Positions 11,701 through 22,986 of a stretch of DNA of 64,000 bases are shown here, one piece after another (the stretch's first letter is position 1; each line of letters starts with the position of its first letter). The position numbers and the translations under genes are program-made. The notes below the pieces were generated by a model. The model had not been told where the DNA came from and made no database searches. It saw only the letters and a program-made list of their open reading frames with translations. The DNA is from Chenopodium formosanum (lineage: Eukaryota; Streptophyta; Magnoliopsida; Caryophyllales; Amaranthaceae), in the NCBI GenBank assembly GCA_024500155.1, contig CM044857.1, positions 50,044,001-50,108,000 of the forward strand, given 5' to 3'.

Positions 11701-14700
11701 AAAGGATGCTCTCCCAAGGAATGAATTCCACAAATATTTTCTAGATACATTCCCTCTACAATTATTCCCTTAAATACCCAAAGATAACTAACAGGCTGCC
11801 ATAACAAACTCAGCACACACCACAAGGACTAACAAACTTATTTCTCAATTACTGATTTACCCCTCCCTGTAACTAACTTCCAGCTCACCCCCAAGCCAAC
11901 TCACTCTCTCCTAACAGCACCTTGATTAGCCTTCCTTCTAGCATAAGTGAAGCGAATCTTTGGGCTGGGCTGATCTCTAGCAATACCTCCCACCCAAAAA
12001 AGCACCTTGTCCTCAAGGTGGAAGTGAGGAAAGCGAGCAGCAATGTCATCATGGTCTTCCCAGGTTGCCTCAAAGTCTTGCAGCCCCTTCCACCTAATGA
12101 GAACCTCAGTTGCAGCCTGAGTACTCCTGACCCCAAGGACAGAATCTTACCAAGTCAGCAGAGAGCTGGTAGGCAGGGCAATAGGTACCTGACCCAGTCC
12201 CAAGGCCTTCTTAAGCTGAGAAATGTGAAATACAGGGTGAATTTTGGCAGAAGGGGGCAGTTGCAACCTGTATGCCACCTTCCCAACACGCTCTAACACC
12301 TGATAAGGCCCATAGAAACGAGGAGAGAGCTTCTCAGATTGTCTCCTTACTACAGAGTGTTGCCTGTAAGGTTGTAATTTAAGATAGACCAAGTCCCCTA
12401 CTTCAAAATCTCCTTCCCTTCTAGCCTTGTTCTCATAGTGCTGCATATAAGCCTGAGCTTGCACCAAATGATACTTCAAATCATCTAGAATAGCATCTCT
12501 TTCTTGCAACAGATCTTCCAGAGAAGAAATGGCAGTAGCTCCCTGGGTAAATCTGATCAAACGAGGGGGTTCCCTGCCATACAAAGCCTTGAAGGGAGTA
12601 CACTGAGTAGCAGTGTGGAAAGCCGTATTGTACCAATACTCAGCCCAATGCAGCCAATTTGCCCAAGTAGAGGGTTTCCCATTCACAAAACAACGCAAAT
12701 AAGACTCCACCCCTTTGTTAACCACCTCAGTTTGGCCATCAGTTTGCGGGTGGTAAGCGGTGCTTCGATGAAGATTAGTGCCCTGTAACCTGAAGAGCTC
12801 TTTCCAGAATATACTTAAGAATATTTTATCCCTATCAGACACAATAGTCGAAGGCATGCCATGCAATCTCACAACCTCCTTGACAAAAACCTTAGCAACC
12901 ATTTGAGCAGTATATGGGTGCTTAAGCAAGATAAAGTGACCATACTTGGTCAAACGATCCACAACTACCAAAATAGTATCCCACCCCAAAGACTTAGGTA
13001 GTCCCTCCACAAAGTCCATGGAAATATCCTCCCACACCAACTCGGGAATGGGGAGAGGTTGTAAAAAACCAAGAGGAGACAAGGTGGATACCTTGTTTTG
13101 CTGACACGTATGGCAATGCTGAACATACTTTGTCACATCTTTGCGCATACCTTGCCAATACCATTCACTAGCTAGCCGTTGGTAAGTCTTGAAATCTCCG
13201 GCATGGCCCCCAATTGGAGAGTCATGGTATTCACGCAACAACCTTGTAGTAAGATCACTGTGTTTAGGAACAACCACCCTTTGCTTGTATTTTAGAACTC
13301 CATTTTCCAGAGTAAAACCTTTGGGAACTGATTCTCCAGCTTGTAACTGTGTAGTGAGGTGCTGAATGGTGGGATCTTGCTTGATGAAAGAGTGAATGAA
13401 CTCCCATTGTAACCCACATGAAGTCACCAGAGAAGCACATTCCACCTTGTTATCATGCTGTCTTGACAGAGCATCAGCCACTTTATTTGTCGGCCCCGGT
13501 TTATAATGTATATCAAATGTGTACCCCAAGAGCTTACTTACCCATTTTTGGTAAGCTTGGCCTACCACCCTCTGTTCCAGCAGGAACTTAAGGCTGCGCT
13601 GGTCAGTACGCACCACAAAAGTCCTTCCTAATAAGTAATGCCTCCATTTCTCGATGGCAAACACAATGGCCATGAGCTCCTTCTCATATATGGGCTTTGC
13701 TCTAGCCCTTAACCCCAAGACTTTGCTGAAAAAAGCAATAGGATGTTGGTTTTGTAAAAGAACAGCTCCAAGACCATGCCTTGAAGCATCTGTCTCCACA
13801 ATGAAAGAAAGAGTGAAATTAGGAGTTGCAAGAATAGGAGCCTTGACCATTGCGGCCTTTAATGCCTCAAAGGCTGAAGTAGCTTCATCAGTCCACCCAA
13901 AAGAATCCTTGCGCAATTGATCGGTTAAGGGTTGAGCAATGAGTACGTATCCTTGAATGAACTTCCTATAGTACCCCGTGAGACCAAGGAAGCCACGCAA
14001 TGCTTTAATAGAAGTAGGCATCGGCCAATCCACCATTGCCTGAACCTTGGAGGCATCCACCTCCACCCCTGCTGCTGAGATTACGTGCCCCAAGTAAGCT
14101 ACCTTAGACTTCCCCACCTCACATTTCTTAAAATTCGCATACAACTGATGGGCTGCCAAAGTCTCAAGGACTTGTCTGAGATGATCAAGGTGTGACTCTT
14201 CACTTGGACTGTACACCAAGATGTCATCGAAGAAAACCAAGACAAACTTGCGCAAGAAAGGCCGGAACACCTCATTCATAAGTGACTGAAAAGTGGCGGG
14301 TGCATTGGTAAGGCCAAAGGGCATTACCAAAAATTCATAATGCCCTTCGTGGGTACGGAAAGCAATCTTAGGCACGTCCTCCCTGCTGACCCTAATCTGA
14401 TGATACCCAGATTTTAGATCAAGTTTTGTAAAAATGACAGAACCACACAATTCATCCAATAATTCATCAATCATTGGAATAGGAAACTTATCAGGTACTG
14501 TGTCTTTGTTCAATGCTCTGTAATCAACACAAAATCGCCAACTACCATCTTTCTTTTTGACCAACAACACGGGGCTAGAATAAGCACTAGTGGAAGTCTG
14601 AATGATTCCTGCTCGAAGCATGTAAGCCACCAATCTCTCGATCTCATCTTCTGGGCGTACACTTATGGGATTTGCTCCATGCTTGAGGGTAATTGAATGT

Positions 14701-17700
14701 TCAATCTTACGAGAAGGAGGTAAGCCTTCGGGCATGTGAAAGACCTGGTCAAATTCCATAATCAAGGGCTGAAAGAGTGCCGGAATAGATGGTAGTTCCT
14801 CTACTACACTTCCCAGGTGATTGCATTCCAACAAGAATCCGTGACCCTCCTTTTGCAGGGACTTAATCATGGCCTTAAGAGTGATGCAAGTCCTGCCCAG
14901 ATGTGGATCACCTCTCAGAGTGACCATCTCCCCTCCTACTTGGAACTTGAGAGATTGGGTCTTCCAATTAGTCATGGTTGTGCCTAATTTTTCAAGCCAT
15001 TGTACTCCCAAAATGAGGTCTGAGTTGCCTAAGGGAAGCACCAAGAAATCCTCTACTATAGTAACCCCTTGTACCTCCAAGATCACCCCCTTACACACAC
15101 CATTCCCCTGCACCAAGTCACCCGTTCCCAAAGTCACCCCAAAATTTGTTGCCTCCGTCACAGTGAGTTGGAGGTGCTGCGCAGCCACGGAGGAGACAAA
15201 ATTATGTGTCGCTCCTGGGTCTATCATCACCACCACGCCTTGGTCTTTAATCGTCCCCACCATGCGCATGGTCTTAGGGCTCGTAATCCCCATGACCGAA
15301 CACAGAGCCACCTTCGGGTTAATGGGTTCAGTTTCGGGTTGGTTTGTGTTTGGGGTAGGTGTGGGTTTAGTGTTTGGGTTAGGTAGTGAGTGCGTGGTTT
15401 CAACTGCCGACAGCTCGCCGGACTCCTCCCACTCCTCCTCCTCTTCATCCACCGTGAGTAGAACACTCAGCTCACGGCGGCGACACTTGTGGTTTATATT
15501 CCACTTTTCGTCGCATCTAAAGCATAGGCCCTGCTCTCTCTTGTGCTCTTCTCAGAGAGTCGCCTTATCTCACGGAGTTTTTGGGGGTGGTGGTGGTGTT
15601 TTTGGAGTACGGGTTTGTGTTTAGGGTCGTGTTTAGGCCTGGAGGATTGTAGATCTGGGAGATTGGGTTGGATCGTGGGGTAGGATTTGGGTGACGCCAC
15701 GTGTGTGGGTTAGAAACGGGTTTGGGTCGCGGGTTCAACCTCAATTTTTCTTCAACCCGCAAAGCTAGCTCCATGGGCCCGATCCAGTGTAATCGGATCC
15801 AACAAACGGACCTCGACCCGGATCTCCTCACTTAACCCATTTATAAATTGCTCCTTTGCAATTTCTTCAGGAACCCCTTCAATCGGAGCTAATAACTCGA
15901 TGAAGCGACGCCTATAATCCACCACTGTTCCCGTTTGCTGGTGGGCTAACCACTGCTCGTGGAGAGACCCCGTGGCGGTGGTTCGAAATCGGCGAAGGAT
16001 TAGTTGTTTCAAAGCTTCCCACGACAGCAAGGGGCGGCGACGGTGCTCCCATTGATACCAGAGCAGCGCGTCACCCTCAAGCGCCACCACTGCCGCCTCT
16101 AACTTGTCCTCCTCCGTCAACCTGTAAAAATGAAAAAACCGCTCCGCACGGAGGATCCACCCATCTGGGTTTATCCTATCGAACAACGGTAAGTCAAGCT
16201 TCCGCAATTTCCAGTTCGCATTGCGTGAGCACCACCTTCGCCATACTCGATGTGCTGAGCTGAGAAAGGATTGTCCCAGCTTCCTCCGTTCGATTCTCGA
16301 GGCCCAGAGCCCGGAACAGCGGAAGTGCGTACCTCTGTACGGATAGTATTAATATCCGACTTGAGAGCAGCTAGAGCAGAGGCGATTTCCTGGGCTACCT
16401 TCGCCGGAATCTCTGCCAATTCTTGCTCCATCAAATCCATGCGCTGAGCATTGGTGAGTCTCGCCATTTTTCAGCTCCGATCGTCACTGCTCTGATACCA
16501 ATTTGCTGGGAATTGGGTCAGAAAAACAGAGCAAGCAAACAATTGAAAGAGAAAATTAGCTAAGAACAGATAGATTGTATTGCAAGTCAGTGTAACTTCA
16601 ATACAACTCCTTTCTTTTGAGAGGAAAGGATGCTCTCCCAAGGAATGAATTCCACAAATATTTTCTAGATACATTCCCTCTACAATTATTCCCTTAAATA
16701 CCCAAAGATAACTAACAGGCTGCCATAACAAACTCAGCACACACCACAAGGACTAACAAACTTATTTCTCAATTACTGATTTACCCCTCCCTGTAACTAA
16801 CTTCCAGCTCACCCCCAAGCCAACTCACTCTCTCCTAACAGCACCTTGATTAGCCTTCCTTCTAGCATAAGTGAAGCGAATCTTTGGGCTGGGCTGATCT
16901 CTAGCAGTCTTGATTTAGGTTACAGATGATTTTCTTTGGACAAGAACTATATCAAAAGTTCTGGTAGATTTGAATTTGCCGTTGAAAGCTTGAAACTCAG
17001 CAGGTTGAGGTTGCACTGTGGAAGGGAATCCTGTTTGCTAATACATCTCATCTGTTCCCTTGATCTGCTTTGTACAGCAAAATTTATGACATGAAAATTT
17101 AATTTCCTGTAGTATCTCTCAAATGCTGCCTTGGCACGTACCAGTGTTGCAAGTACGACAGTCTTATCCTCAACCTCTGGACTTTTTACTCTTTTCATTG
17201 GAGTGCTCCTTGGAGAGGATTCATTGAACATGGCCAAGGTTGTTGCTGTATTTGTTAGCATGGCCGGTGTCGTCATGACTACTTTGGGGAAAACTTGGGC
17301 CTCAGATGAGTCGGAACTTAGTAGTTCAAGGTAAATCTTCTGAAGTGTCTGTGATTTTGTCATTTCTATTAAGTACATCGGTAATGTGTCAGGTGGTATG
17401 CTACAGGATGATCCACTTTACTTCTGTTTCAGCCCCATCCCCATTTGTCTAGTGCACAAATATAGGAGCACAATAAAAGATTACTTATCTTTGAAAAATC
17501 CATTATGTCAAGTTAGTATTCTTTTGGTTGCACAATATGAAAAATTTTGGTTGCAATTTATATCAATTAGCAACTGTTTACACAAGTTATTGTCTTGCAT
17601 GTTCATTGCCATTCATCAGTTTAGAATTTAATGCTACAAGCAGTATACTTTAATTTAAGACTAATTGTTCCTCTATTGTTTATGGACCATTTTACTTTGT

Positions 17701-19897
17701 CAATAGTTGACTTGCCATTACTTCCCCATAAGCTTTTTCTTAATCTTTGTGACTATATAGTAAACTGTGCAATTAATGTTTTCACATTTAGGCCATAGAA
17801 TTGTGGAGAATCAATTTAAGAATTGAATCTCAAGCTGGTGTGGAGCGTAAGCTATCATGTAAATTAGTTAGGGAGGTAATTATGTCGCCTGCCAAATTGG
17901 AGTGGCGTATACTCCTTTATGCGGGCATTTGGTTCCTCCACCAAGTTTTTCCAACCTCCATCACCACCTTTTACTAATTGATTCTTGTAACCCCATATGG
18001 CCATATTTCATTCCTCTCACTCCAAGCATAGCCTTATATAGAAATTCTAGTTTAGATGCTAGTTTGGCATAGCAACAAGCAGGCATTTGCATAGGTTATG
18101 ATGTAACATCTCTTTAGCTGAAGCCCAAAGTATGCTATTCACATTCTGGCATCTACTAGGATACCTCATGCTGCTTCTGGTGTTCTTCTCAATGTTTGTG
18201 ATTTAGGTTACTGATTAATTTTTAAAAAAATTTCCAGCGATGGTCAACGTTCACTCGTGGGGGATCTTTTTGGGCTTCTCTCAGCTATGTCATATGGGCT
18301 TTTCACTGGTAAGATGCTACATTTAAACTTCAATTTTTTATTGTTAGCAACCTGCGGTGACGCCCCCTGCAATGCTTACAATCCTATTAATTTTGCAGTG
18401 CTACTGAAAAAGGTTGCCGGTGAGGAAGAAGGAAAAGTGGATGTTCAGAAACTTTTTGGATACATTGGTTTCTTTACTCTAATAGCCCTTTGGTGGCTTG
18501 GTAAGTGATCTTTCTTTGATTTTTCAAGTGATTCTGGAACAAAGGGTAAAAATTGTGATAAAAATGCTAGTACAGTGCTGATTAACTGTTTCTGGTTCTC
18601 TTTGCTTGCTGAAGTATGTGATTTTCTTCCATGTGCCTTGTGAGGAGCTATATTTTATTTGCCTGTTTGGTTGAATGACGATTATTCTGCTATTTGTCTT
18701 TCAGTGTGGCCATTGACGATTTTAGGGATTGAACCAAAGTTCACTATTCCTCACTCTGCTAAAACAGACGAGGTTGTTCTTGCAAATGGACTGATCGGAA
18801 GCGTTCTATCTGATTACTTTTGGTATTTAGTCCTTTTCCAAATCCTTCTAATAAATGGTTCATTTTTTCAGTTAACTCTTAACATACTAATTCACCTATT
18901 CTTATCAGGGCATTATCTGTTGTATGGACAACTCCTCTGGTTGCAACTTTGGGTATGTCGCTTACGATCCCTCTTGCAATGTTGGCTGATATGATTATAC
19001 ATGGTCGGCATTATTCCATAGTCTATGTTCTTGGCTCTATCCAGGTAACTTCATCAATTTAGATTCAAATTTAATTTATTGTACATAGTAAGAAATACGA
19101 TTGACAAGATAATTTTCATTTCCAATTACTGACAAAGAGTTGTTTCTGCTTTCTTTACTTATTGAGTTTGCCAACTTATTAAATGAGTTTAATAAATACA
19201 TTAGTTGTGCAGAAAGTCCTTATGAGTTGAGTCTCACACTTCCTATTCTCTACTGAAATGGTGGTTGTGTTTCTTAATGCCTTCCTCTTTTTTCTCATGG
19301 TCTTGTTTGTGGTACTACTAAGAGTATAGTAGTATACTGTTGAATGATACCCTTACTAAAATCTGGCCGATGTTCTGATAGTTATTTCCACTGACAGCCC
19401 TTTTGGTGTTAATTTGACGTAAATGCCTCATCAGAATGCCCAGTTTATGCATCTCCGCTTACATAGATGCAGTTTTCCTTCATTTCTTACTAGAGTTACT
19501 ACCACCTCAAAAGTCAAAATACAAGCTTCTTTGGCAAAAAAAAAAAATTAAATTTACAAATGGAGATGCTTTATCATGGACATTTATGTAGGATAATTTG
19601 TGCCAGAACATAATTTTATTGTCATGCTGCTAATCATTAATGTGTACCAAATCAAACCGTAAATGCCTAGGCTTAGATGACTTGGTGTTCTTTAAATACA
19701 CATACTTCTTTCTCCTTCATGTTGGGATTCCAAATCTCCTGTTAAAAACATTTGTAGGCATGCATTGTTTTGAGGGTTTACAATTTTCAATCAATATTGC
19801 TTTAACATGTTCGTGGGAACGCTCAACATTTCAGGTATTTGGCGGATTTGTAATTGCTAATCTTTCAGATTGGTGCTCGAAGAAGCTGGGTTTATAA
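8734..19897 (+). CDS. SLC35F5/THI74-like drug/metabolite (EamA) transporter, 8 exons, 389 aa
   Basis: Exons: 8734-8814, 10727-11107, 17113-17330, 18238-18308, 18399-18500, 18705-18822, 18909-19044, 19835-19897. All join with GT-AG introns and kept phase, giving 389 aa. The product is a multi-pass membrane protein of the plant SLC35F5-like group: an N-terminal hydrophobic segment (1-24), a long polar loop (about 60-125), then typical EamA helices (TSVASTTVLSSTSGLFTLF, VVAVFVSMAGVVMTT, GLLSAMSYGLFTVLLKK, FGYIGFFTLIALWWL, VWTTPLVATLGMSLTIPLAM) and the C-terminus ANLSDWCSKKLGL. The transported solute is unknown; relatives are put in Golgi or endomembranes. Intron 2 holds a 5.3 kb Ty3/gypsy element in reverse orientation. 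Without it the intron would be about 670 bp. The reading frame is undamaged. Confidence 0.93.
11580..11982 (-). repeat. Left LTR (3' LTR of the minus-strand gypsy element), 403 bp
   Basis: Begins TGCTGGGAATTGGGTC and ends ATCTCTAGCA (TG...CA). It is identical over its length to the right LTR at a constant offset of 4924 bases. Confidence 0.95.
11983..11996 (-). promoter_or_regulatory. Polypurine tract of the gypsy element
   Basis: On the minus strand the bases next to the 3' LTR read GGGTGGGAGGTAT, a purine-rich run in the position where plus-strand priming occurs in LTR elements. Confidence 0.65.
12147..15452 (-). CDS. Gypsy pol polyprotein: protease, RT, RNase H, integrase (1101 codons open)
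   Basis: Minus-strand frame. The first codon given is GTG; the same frame runs further upstream into the zinc knuckle (CFRC...HKC near 15500-15530), so the true start lies in gag or upstream. Domains: protease with IDPGATHNF (77-85, normally DSGAT), reverse transcriptase (about 265-470, FFDDILVY with D409/D410), RNase H (about 550-665, VETDASRHGLGAVL), integrase zinc finger (HCHTCQQNK) and DDE core (SMDFVEGLP; YHPQTDGQTEVVNK). Between NPISVRP and DEIERLV a few residues usual in this family are missing. The frame ends at 12147 with a shifted tail; a chromodomain-like segment (VLIRWKGLQDFEATW) continues in another frame at about 12000-12110. Confidence 0.93.
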   Translation of the reverse strand: MDEEEEEWEESGELSAVETTHSLPNPNTKPTPTPNTNQPETEPINPKVALCSVMGITSPKTMRMVGTIKDQGVVVMIDPGATHNFVSSVAAQHLQLTVTEATNFGVTLGTGDLVQGNGVCKGVILEVQGVTIVEDFLVLPLGNSDLILGVQWLEKLGTTMTNWKTQSLKFQVGGEMVTLRGDPHLGRTCITLKAMIKSLQKEGHGFLLECNHLGSVVEELPSIPALFQPLIMEFDQVFHMPEGLPPSRKIEHSITLKHGANPISVRPEDEIERLVAYMLRAGIIQTSTSAYSSPVLLVKKKDGSWRFCVDYRALNKDTVPDKFPIPMIDELLDELCGSVIFTKLDLKSGYHQIRVSREDVPKIAFRTHEGHYEFLVMPFGLTNAPATFQSLMNEVFRPFLRKFVLVFFDDILVYSPSEESHLDHLRQVLETLAAHQLYANFKKCEVGKSKVAYLGHVISAAGVEVDASKVQAMVDWPMPTSIKALRGFLGLTGYYRKFIQGYVLIAQPLTDQLRKDSFGWTDEATSAFEALKAAMVKAPILATPNFTLSFIVETDASRHGLGAVLLQNQHPIAFFSKVLGLRARAKPIYEKELMAIVFAIEKWRHYLLGRTFVVRTDQRSLKFLLEQRVVGQAYQKWVSKLLGYTFDIHYKPGPTNKVADALSRQHDNKVECASLVTSCGLQWEFIHSFIKQDPTIQHLTTQLQAGESVPKGFTLENGVLKYKQRVVVPKHSDLTTRLLREYHDSPIGGHAGDFKTYQRLASEWYWQGMRKDVTKYVQHCHTCQQNKVSTLSPLGFLQPLPIPELVWEDISMDFVEGLPKSLGWDTILVVVDRLTKYGHFILLKHPYTAQMVAKVFVKEVVRLHGMPSTIVSDRDKIFLSIFWKELFRLQGTNLHRSTAYHPQTDGQTEVVNKGVESYLRCFVNGKPSTWANWLHWAEYWYNTAFHTATQCTPFKALYGREPPRLIRFTQGATAISSLEDLLQERDAILDDLKYHLVQAQAYMQHYENKARREGDFEVGDLVYLKLQPYRQHSVVRRQSEKLSPRFYGPYQVLERVGKVAYRLQLPPSAKIHPVFHISQLKKALGLGQVPIALPTSSLLTW
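15494..16467 (-). pseudogene. Gypsy gag region, broken by several frameshifts
   Basis: Gag is read from MARLTNAQRMD (16467) in one frame, then from RKLDLPLFDRINPDGW in a second (from about 16200), then from MELALRVEEKLR in a third (from about 15775), with further shifts near 15570-15600 and at an AGAGAGAG run near 15530, before the zinc knuckle in the pol frame. The middle part (TEEDKLEAAVVALEGDALLWYQWEHRR) is the capsid-type retrotransposon gag domain. As written no full Gag could be made. Either the copy moved with proteins made by another element, or the assembly contains indel errors. Confidence 0.85.
16489..16500 (-). promoter_or_regulatory. Primer binding site, initiator tRNA-Met
   Basis: TGGTATCAGAGC on the minus strand, three bases from the 5' LTR. 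It matches the 3' end of initiator tRNA-Met used by most gypsy and copia elements. Confidence 0.9.
16504..16906 (-). repeat. Right LTR (5' LTR of the gypsy element), 403 bp
   Basis: Same sequence as the left LTR, starting TGCTGGGAATTGGG and ending CTCTAGCA. It is followed by the GTCTT target duplication. Confidence 0.95.
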
Positions 19898-20977
19898 CGT
19901 TTCCGGAACTACACTTAACTGAGTATCATATTCTTTTTTCTCGTCATCAGCTTTGCATTTTGGGCGAGAAGTGTCATAAAAAAGGAGCGTGAACTCCCAA
20001 GGGGTAAACGACATTTGCACAGAATATAAAAGAGCAAAATAATGTAATCTAAATCATGTCTTGGTGAAATATGAATAATGATAGTCAGAAGGTTAGTTAC
20101 CAACAAGAAAGAAAGAAAGAAAGAAAGAAAAAAAAAAAAAAATCAGTTTTTGTATGGGTGTTGCAGTTGCACCCTCTGTGTATATATACTTTGATATTGT
20201 ATTGATCTGAAATAAAAATTTAAGTCAGTTTTGTTTCAAAGTCACTGTGAAGTTTGGTTTTCAGTTTCACCTCCCACTTTCAGGGTCCAAATTTGGCATC
20301 CCAAGCACAATATATGGGCCAAAAAGACCCCTAATTATCTTAACAGTAAGAGTAAACCCTAAAGAAGCGTGATCACTATCACAACTCAAGATTCACAACA
20401 TCAAAAGGATTTATTTTTTTATTTTTTTTATTTTTTTTTTACCAACGTTAGAAAATAGGGTAATGATATATTACAAACCTTGTACAAAAGTTTTTAATGC
20501 ATTTCCTAGTGTGATATGGAATACGGTTTGGAAATAGTATTTTAATCCTTGACTATGTTTATTATATCCTTTTCTAATTTCTTATTAAAAGTCCTTAGGT
20601 TGTATATATCACTTTCCTATAAATTAACTCTATATCTCAAAATTTTCAGTAGTCTGTAAAGTATACTTTCATTTCTATCAAAGTTTTAGTAGAGAGTAAT
20701 GTAAAATCAAATATGGAGTATATTGTTAAATATATGCATTGACAAATGTACTAATCAAAATGTTGTGTAATGATGGGCTCTGCCCCGTTTGCATCCAAAA
20801 AAAAAAAAAAAAAAACTAATCAACATGTTGTAATTTCGAGGCAATAGAGGAGTAGAGGACGCATGGGACTCTCTATGTATTCAATTAATCACAACATGTT
20901 GATTTTTACACTATCACTGCGTTTTTGGTACTGGTGGCCGCACCATGCGGCAGGGTGCCAAATCAGTAAATGACAAA

Positions 20978-21165
20978 GTAACCCCCAGACAAAAGTAACC
21001 CCTGACCAAGTAGCCCCTGACTGATCTAGTAACCCCTGACCTAGTAACCCCTAACCGACCTAGTAACCCCCGATCTAGTAACCCCTAACCGACCTAGTAT
21101 TCCCTGATCGACCAAGTAACCCTCGACCAAGTAACTCCTGACCGACCAAGTAACCCCCGACTAAC
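20978..21165. repeat. Minisatellite based on AGTAACCCCTGACC
   Basis: Roughly ten degenerate copies of AGTAACCCCTGACC(GACCT), for example CCTAGTAACCCCTGACC and CCTAGTAACCCCCGATC. Unit length alternates between about 14 and 19 bp. Confidence 0.8.
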
Positions 21166-21514
21166 CTACACCACCTGTTGCACATTCACTCCCGTACCCA
21201 CTGCCCCACGCCGCCAACAGCCACGCCACCACCTACCTCCAACTGTCCCACGCCACCACCACAATTCACCGAACCCACAACCAAACCACACCCAACCAGA
21301 CCCACACCACGATAGCACCCAAACCTTACCCCACCACTAGATCCCTACCCAACCAGACTCACCCAACACACCCACACCACGACAGCCATAAGCTAAAAAC
21401 ACCCGGAAAAAAAAAATTAAAAATCGTTTTAAAAAATTAAATGAACAAATACCTTAAAATTTAATAGTGGCTTCAAATTTCACTCTGAATATGGTTAAAA
21501 AGGCCAAATTCGGC

Positions 21515-21544
21515 CATGAAAACTCTAGATCTAGAGTTTTCATG
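21515..21544. repeat. 30-bp perfect palindrome
   Basis: CATGAAAACTCTAGA at 21515-21529 is followed directly by its exact reverse complement. Imperfect pairing continues outward (CCAAATTCGGC on the left against TCTGAATTTAG on the right), so the region can form a hairpin longer than the perfect core. Confidence 0.85.
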
Positions 21545-21921
21545 TCTGAATTTAGACCTAAAAACCTCTAGCTTGTAGTAGAATGAGAAAGTGGTAGCAT
21601 GGGTGGAGAATTAATGAGAAACCTCTAGCTGAATTTGGGAAGGAGGAGAGAGAAAATGGGTGTAGCTGAATTTGGGAAGGAGGAGAGAGAAAATGGGTGG
21701 AGAATTAATGGTGATGCAAAGAGGAGGGAAAAGAGGAGAGAGAAGATTTGTAAATAAAAAAAAAAAAAATTGTGGCTAGCCGTACGGTGTGGCTAGTCAC
21801 ATATGAAACTTTGTGTTACACTATTTATCATGTCTACAACAAAATCTTAATCAGATTAGATAACATTGTTGAATTATCATTTGTAGTGTATATTTTTGAA
21901 ATATTACTAAGTATATCTATA

Positions 21922-22507
21922 TCTATATATATACTTATTATATATTAAAAAGCGTTCCTAAAAACGTTTATGTGCCATGTGGCACTCTGCCATGCCATCA
22001 TTCAAATATGAGCATGTTCTAATGAAAATGTCTATCTTGAGATTTGAACTCACAACCTAAAAAATATGCATTAGAAGCTTTACCATCTCATCTATTTGTT
22101 AATAATGCTTTTATACTCGATTCATAAATATATGTATGGGCTGAAGATCCGAATATACATTTAATGACTGTGATTCTTAAAATACCTATTCTATTATTTG
22201 CTAATAATGCTCATCGATGAGATAATGCAAACAAGAAATATTAACTATTGTTATATACTAATTTTATTTATTTAATTATTTTGATAATAATTATGTCTTT
22301 ATTTTCATATTGATTATAAATTATATACAAAAGATATGTTTATATAATTAGTATTTGTTCCATAAATAAATTATTTAAAGGTTAAATGAAAAACTATTAT
22401 ATAAATAAACAAATAATGAATAAATAGAATAATATAGAATGAACCTATCTATTCAATTATAAGTGTTCAAAGTAACAACCCGGGGCATCGCCCGGGTCAC
22501 ACACTAG
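21922..22507 (+). mobile_element. Non-autonomous Helitron-like element
   Basis: The right end has the Helitron signature: a GC hairpin (ACCCGGGGCATCGCCCGGGT, about 22478-22497) a few bases before the terminal CTAG (22504-22507), followed by T. The left end starts with TCTATATATATACTTATTAT just after an A, a common 5' terminus of plant Helitrons, so the insertion is between A and T with no target duplication. The left start could also be at 21916, because the TCTATA phrase recurs. There is no Rep/helicase frame; 586 bp. Confidence 0.65.
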
Positions 22508-22986
22508 TTTAATTTACTAAAAGATGTTACTTGTGTAACCAAATTACCAAAGTTGCGTAATGTGGAAGTAAAATGTTGCAATTAATCTAATTACATTAAT
22601 CTAATTGAGAGTGATTAAAATTAATGACACCTAAGTGCCAATTACTAAGTGTAAAAAAAAAAAAAAAAAAAGTGTCAATCTATAAATATAACTAAAGTAA
22701 TAACCGCTGACATCATCAATGTCCAAGTGTCAACTTCTTATACAAATATTTCCCTCTAAAACTTTTGGTGACATCATTTTTTTAAAAAGATAAATAAAGG
22801 TTTGAAATTGGTAGATTAATTGCATATTTCCTAAAAAATTTAATGATTGAATTGGCTAACTACACATTTTCCTGTTCCTCCTACTCTATACATTTATAGT
22901 GATTGTATGTTTTGGGGAGTTCCATTATTTATTAGTTCTTCAAATTATTTTTAATGAAAGGCAAATCAATAAATTAATATGAAGTA

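Larger units (their letters stand above)
11575..16911 (-). mobile_element. Ty3/gypsy LTR retrotransposon (chromovirus-type) in intron 2 of the transporter gene
   Basis: The element spans 11580-16906 (5327 bp) with 403-bp LTRs, and the 5-bp target duplication GTCTT lies at 11575-11579 and 16907-16911. It runs on the minus strand. The primer binding site next to the right LTR reads TGGTATCAGAGC (minus strand, 16489-16500), complementary to initiator tRNA-Met. A purine tract lies beside the left LTR. Internal order on the minus strand is gag, protease, RT, RNase H, integrase and a chromodomain-like tail, as in chromoviruses. The short LTRs suggest the Reina group, but that is not shown. Gag and the pol tail carry frameshifts, so it cannot be autonomous as written. 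LTRs aligned base by base show no difference, which argues for a very recent insertion. Confidence 0.95.
20930..21800. mobile_element. Possible TIR element with minisatellite and fold-back core
   Basis: The left edge (GGTGGCCGCACCATGCGGCA, about 20931-20950) and the reverse complement of the right edge (GACTAGCCACACCGTACGGC, from about 21780-21800) align with few differences, like old terminal inverted repeats. Inside are the AGTAACCCCTGACC minisatellite, a C-rich stretch, a 30-bp perfect palindrome (21515-21544) and a duplicated 37-bp unit (about 21627-21700). No transposase is encoded. Ends and target duplication are not settled. Confidence 0.35.

Noticed and set aside
11885..12136. Minus-strand 83-codon frame at the edge of the gypsy element
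   Set aside because: It is a wrong-frame reading over the chromodomain-like tail; the true tail is in another frame.
15069..15624. Plus-strand frames of 105 and 251 codons over the gypsy element
   Set aside because: Antisense shadows of gag-pol on the opposite strand, with no domain.
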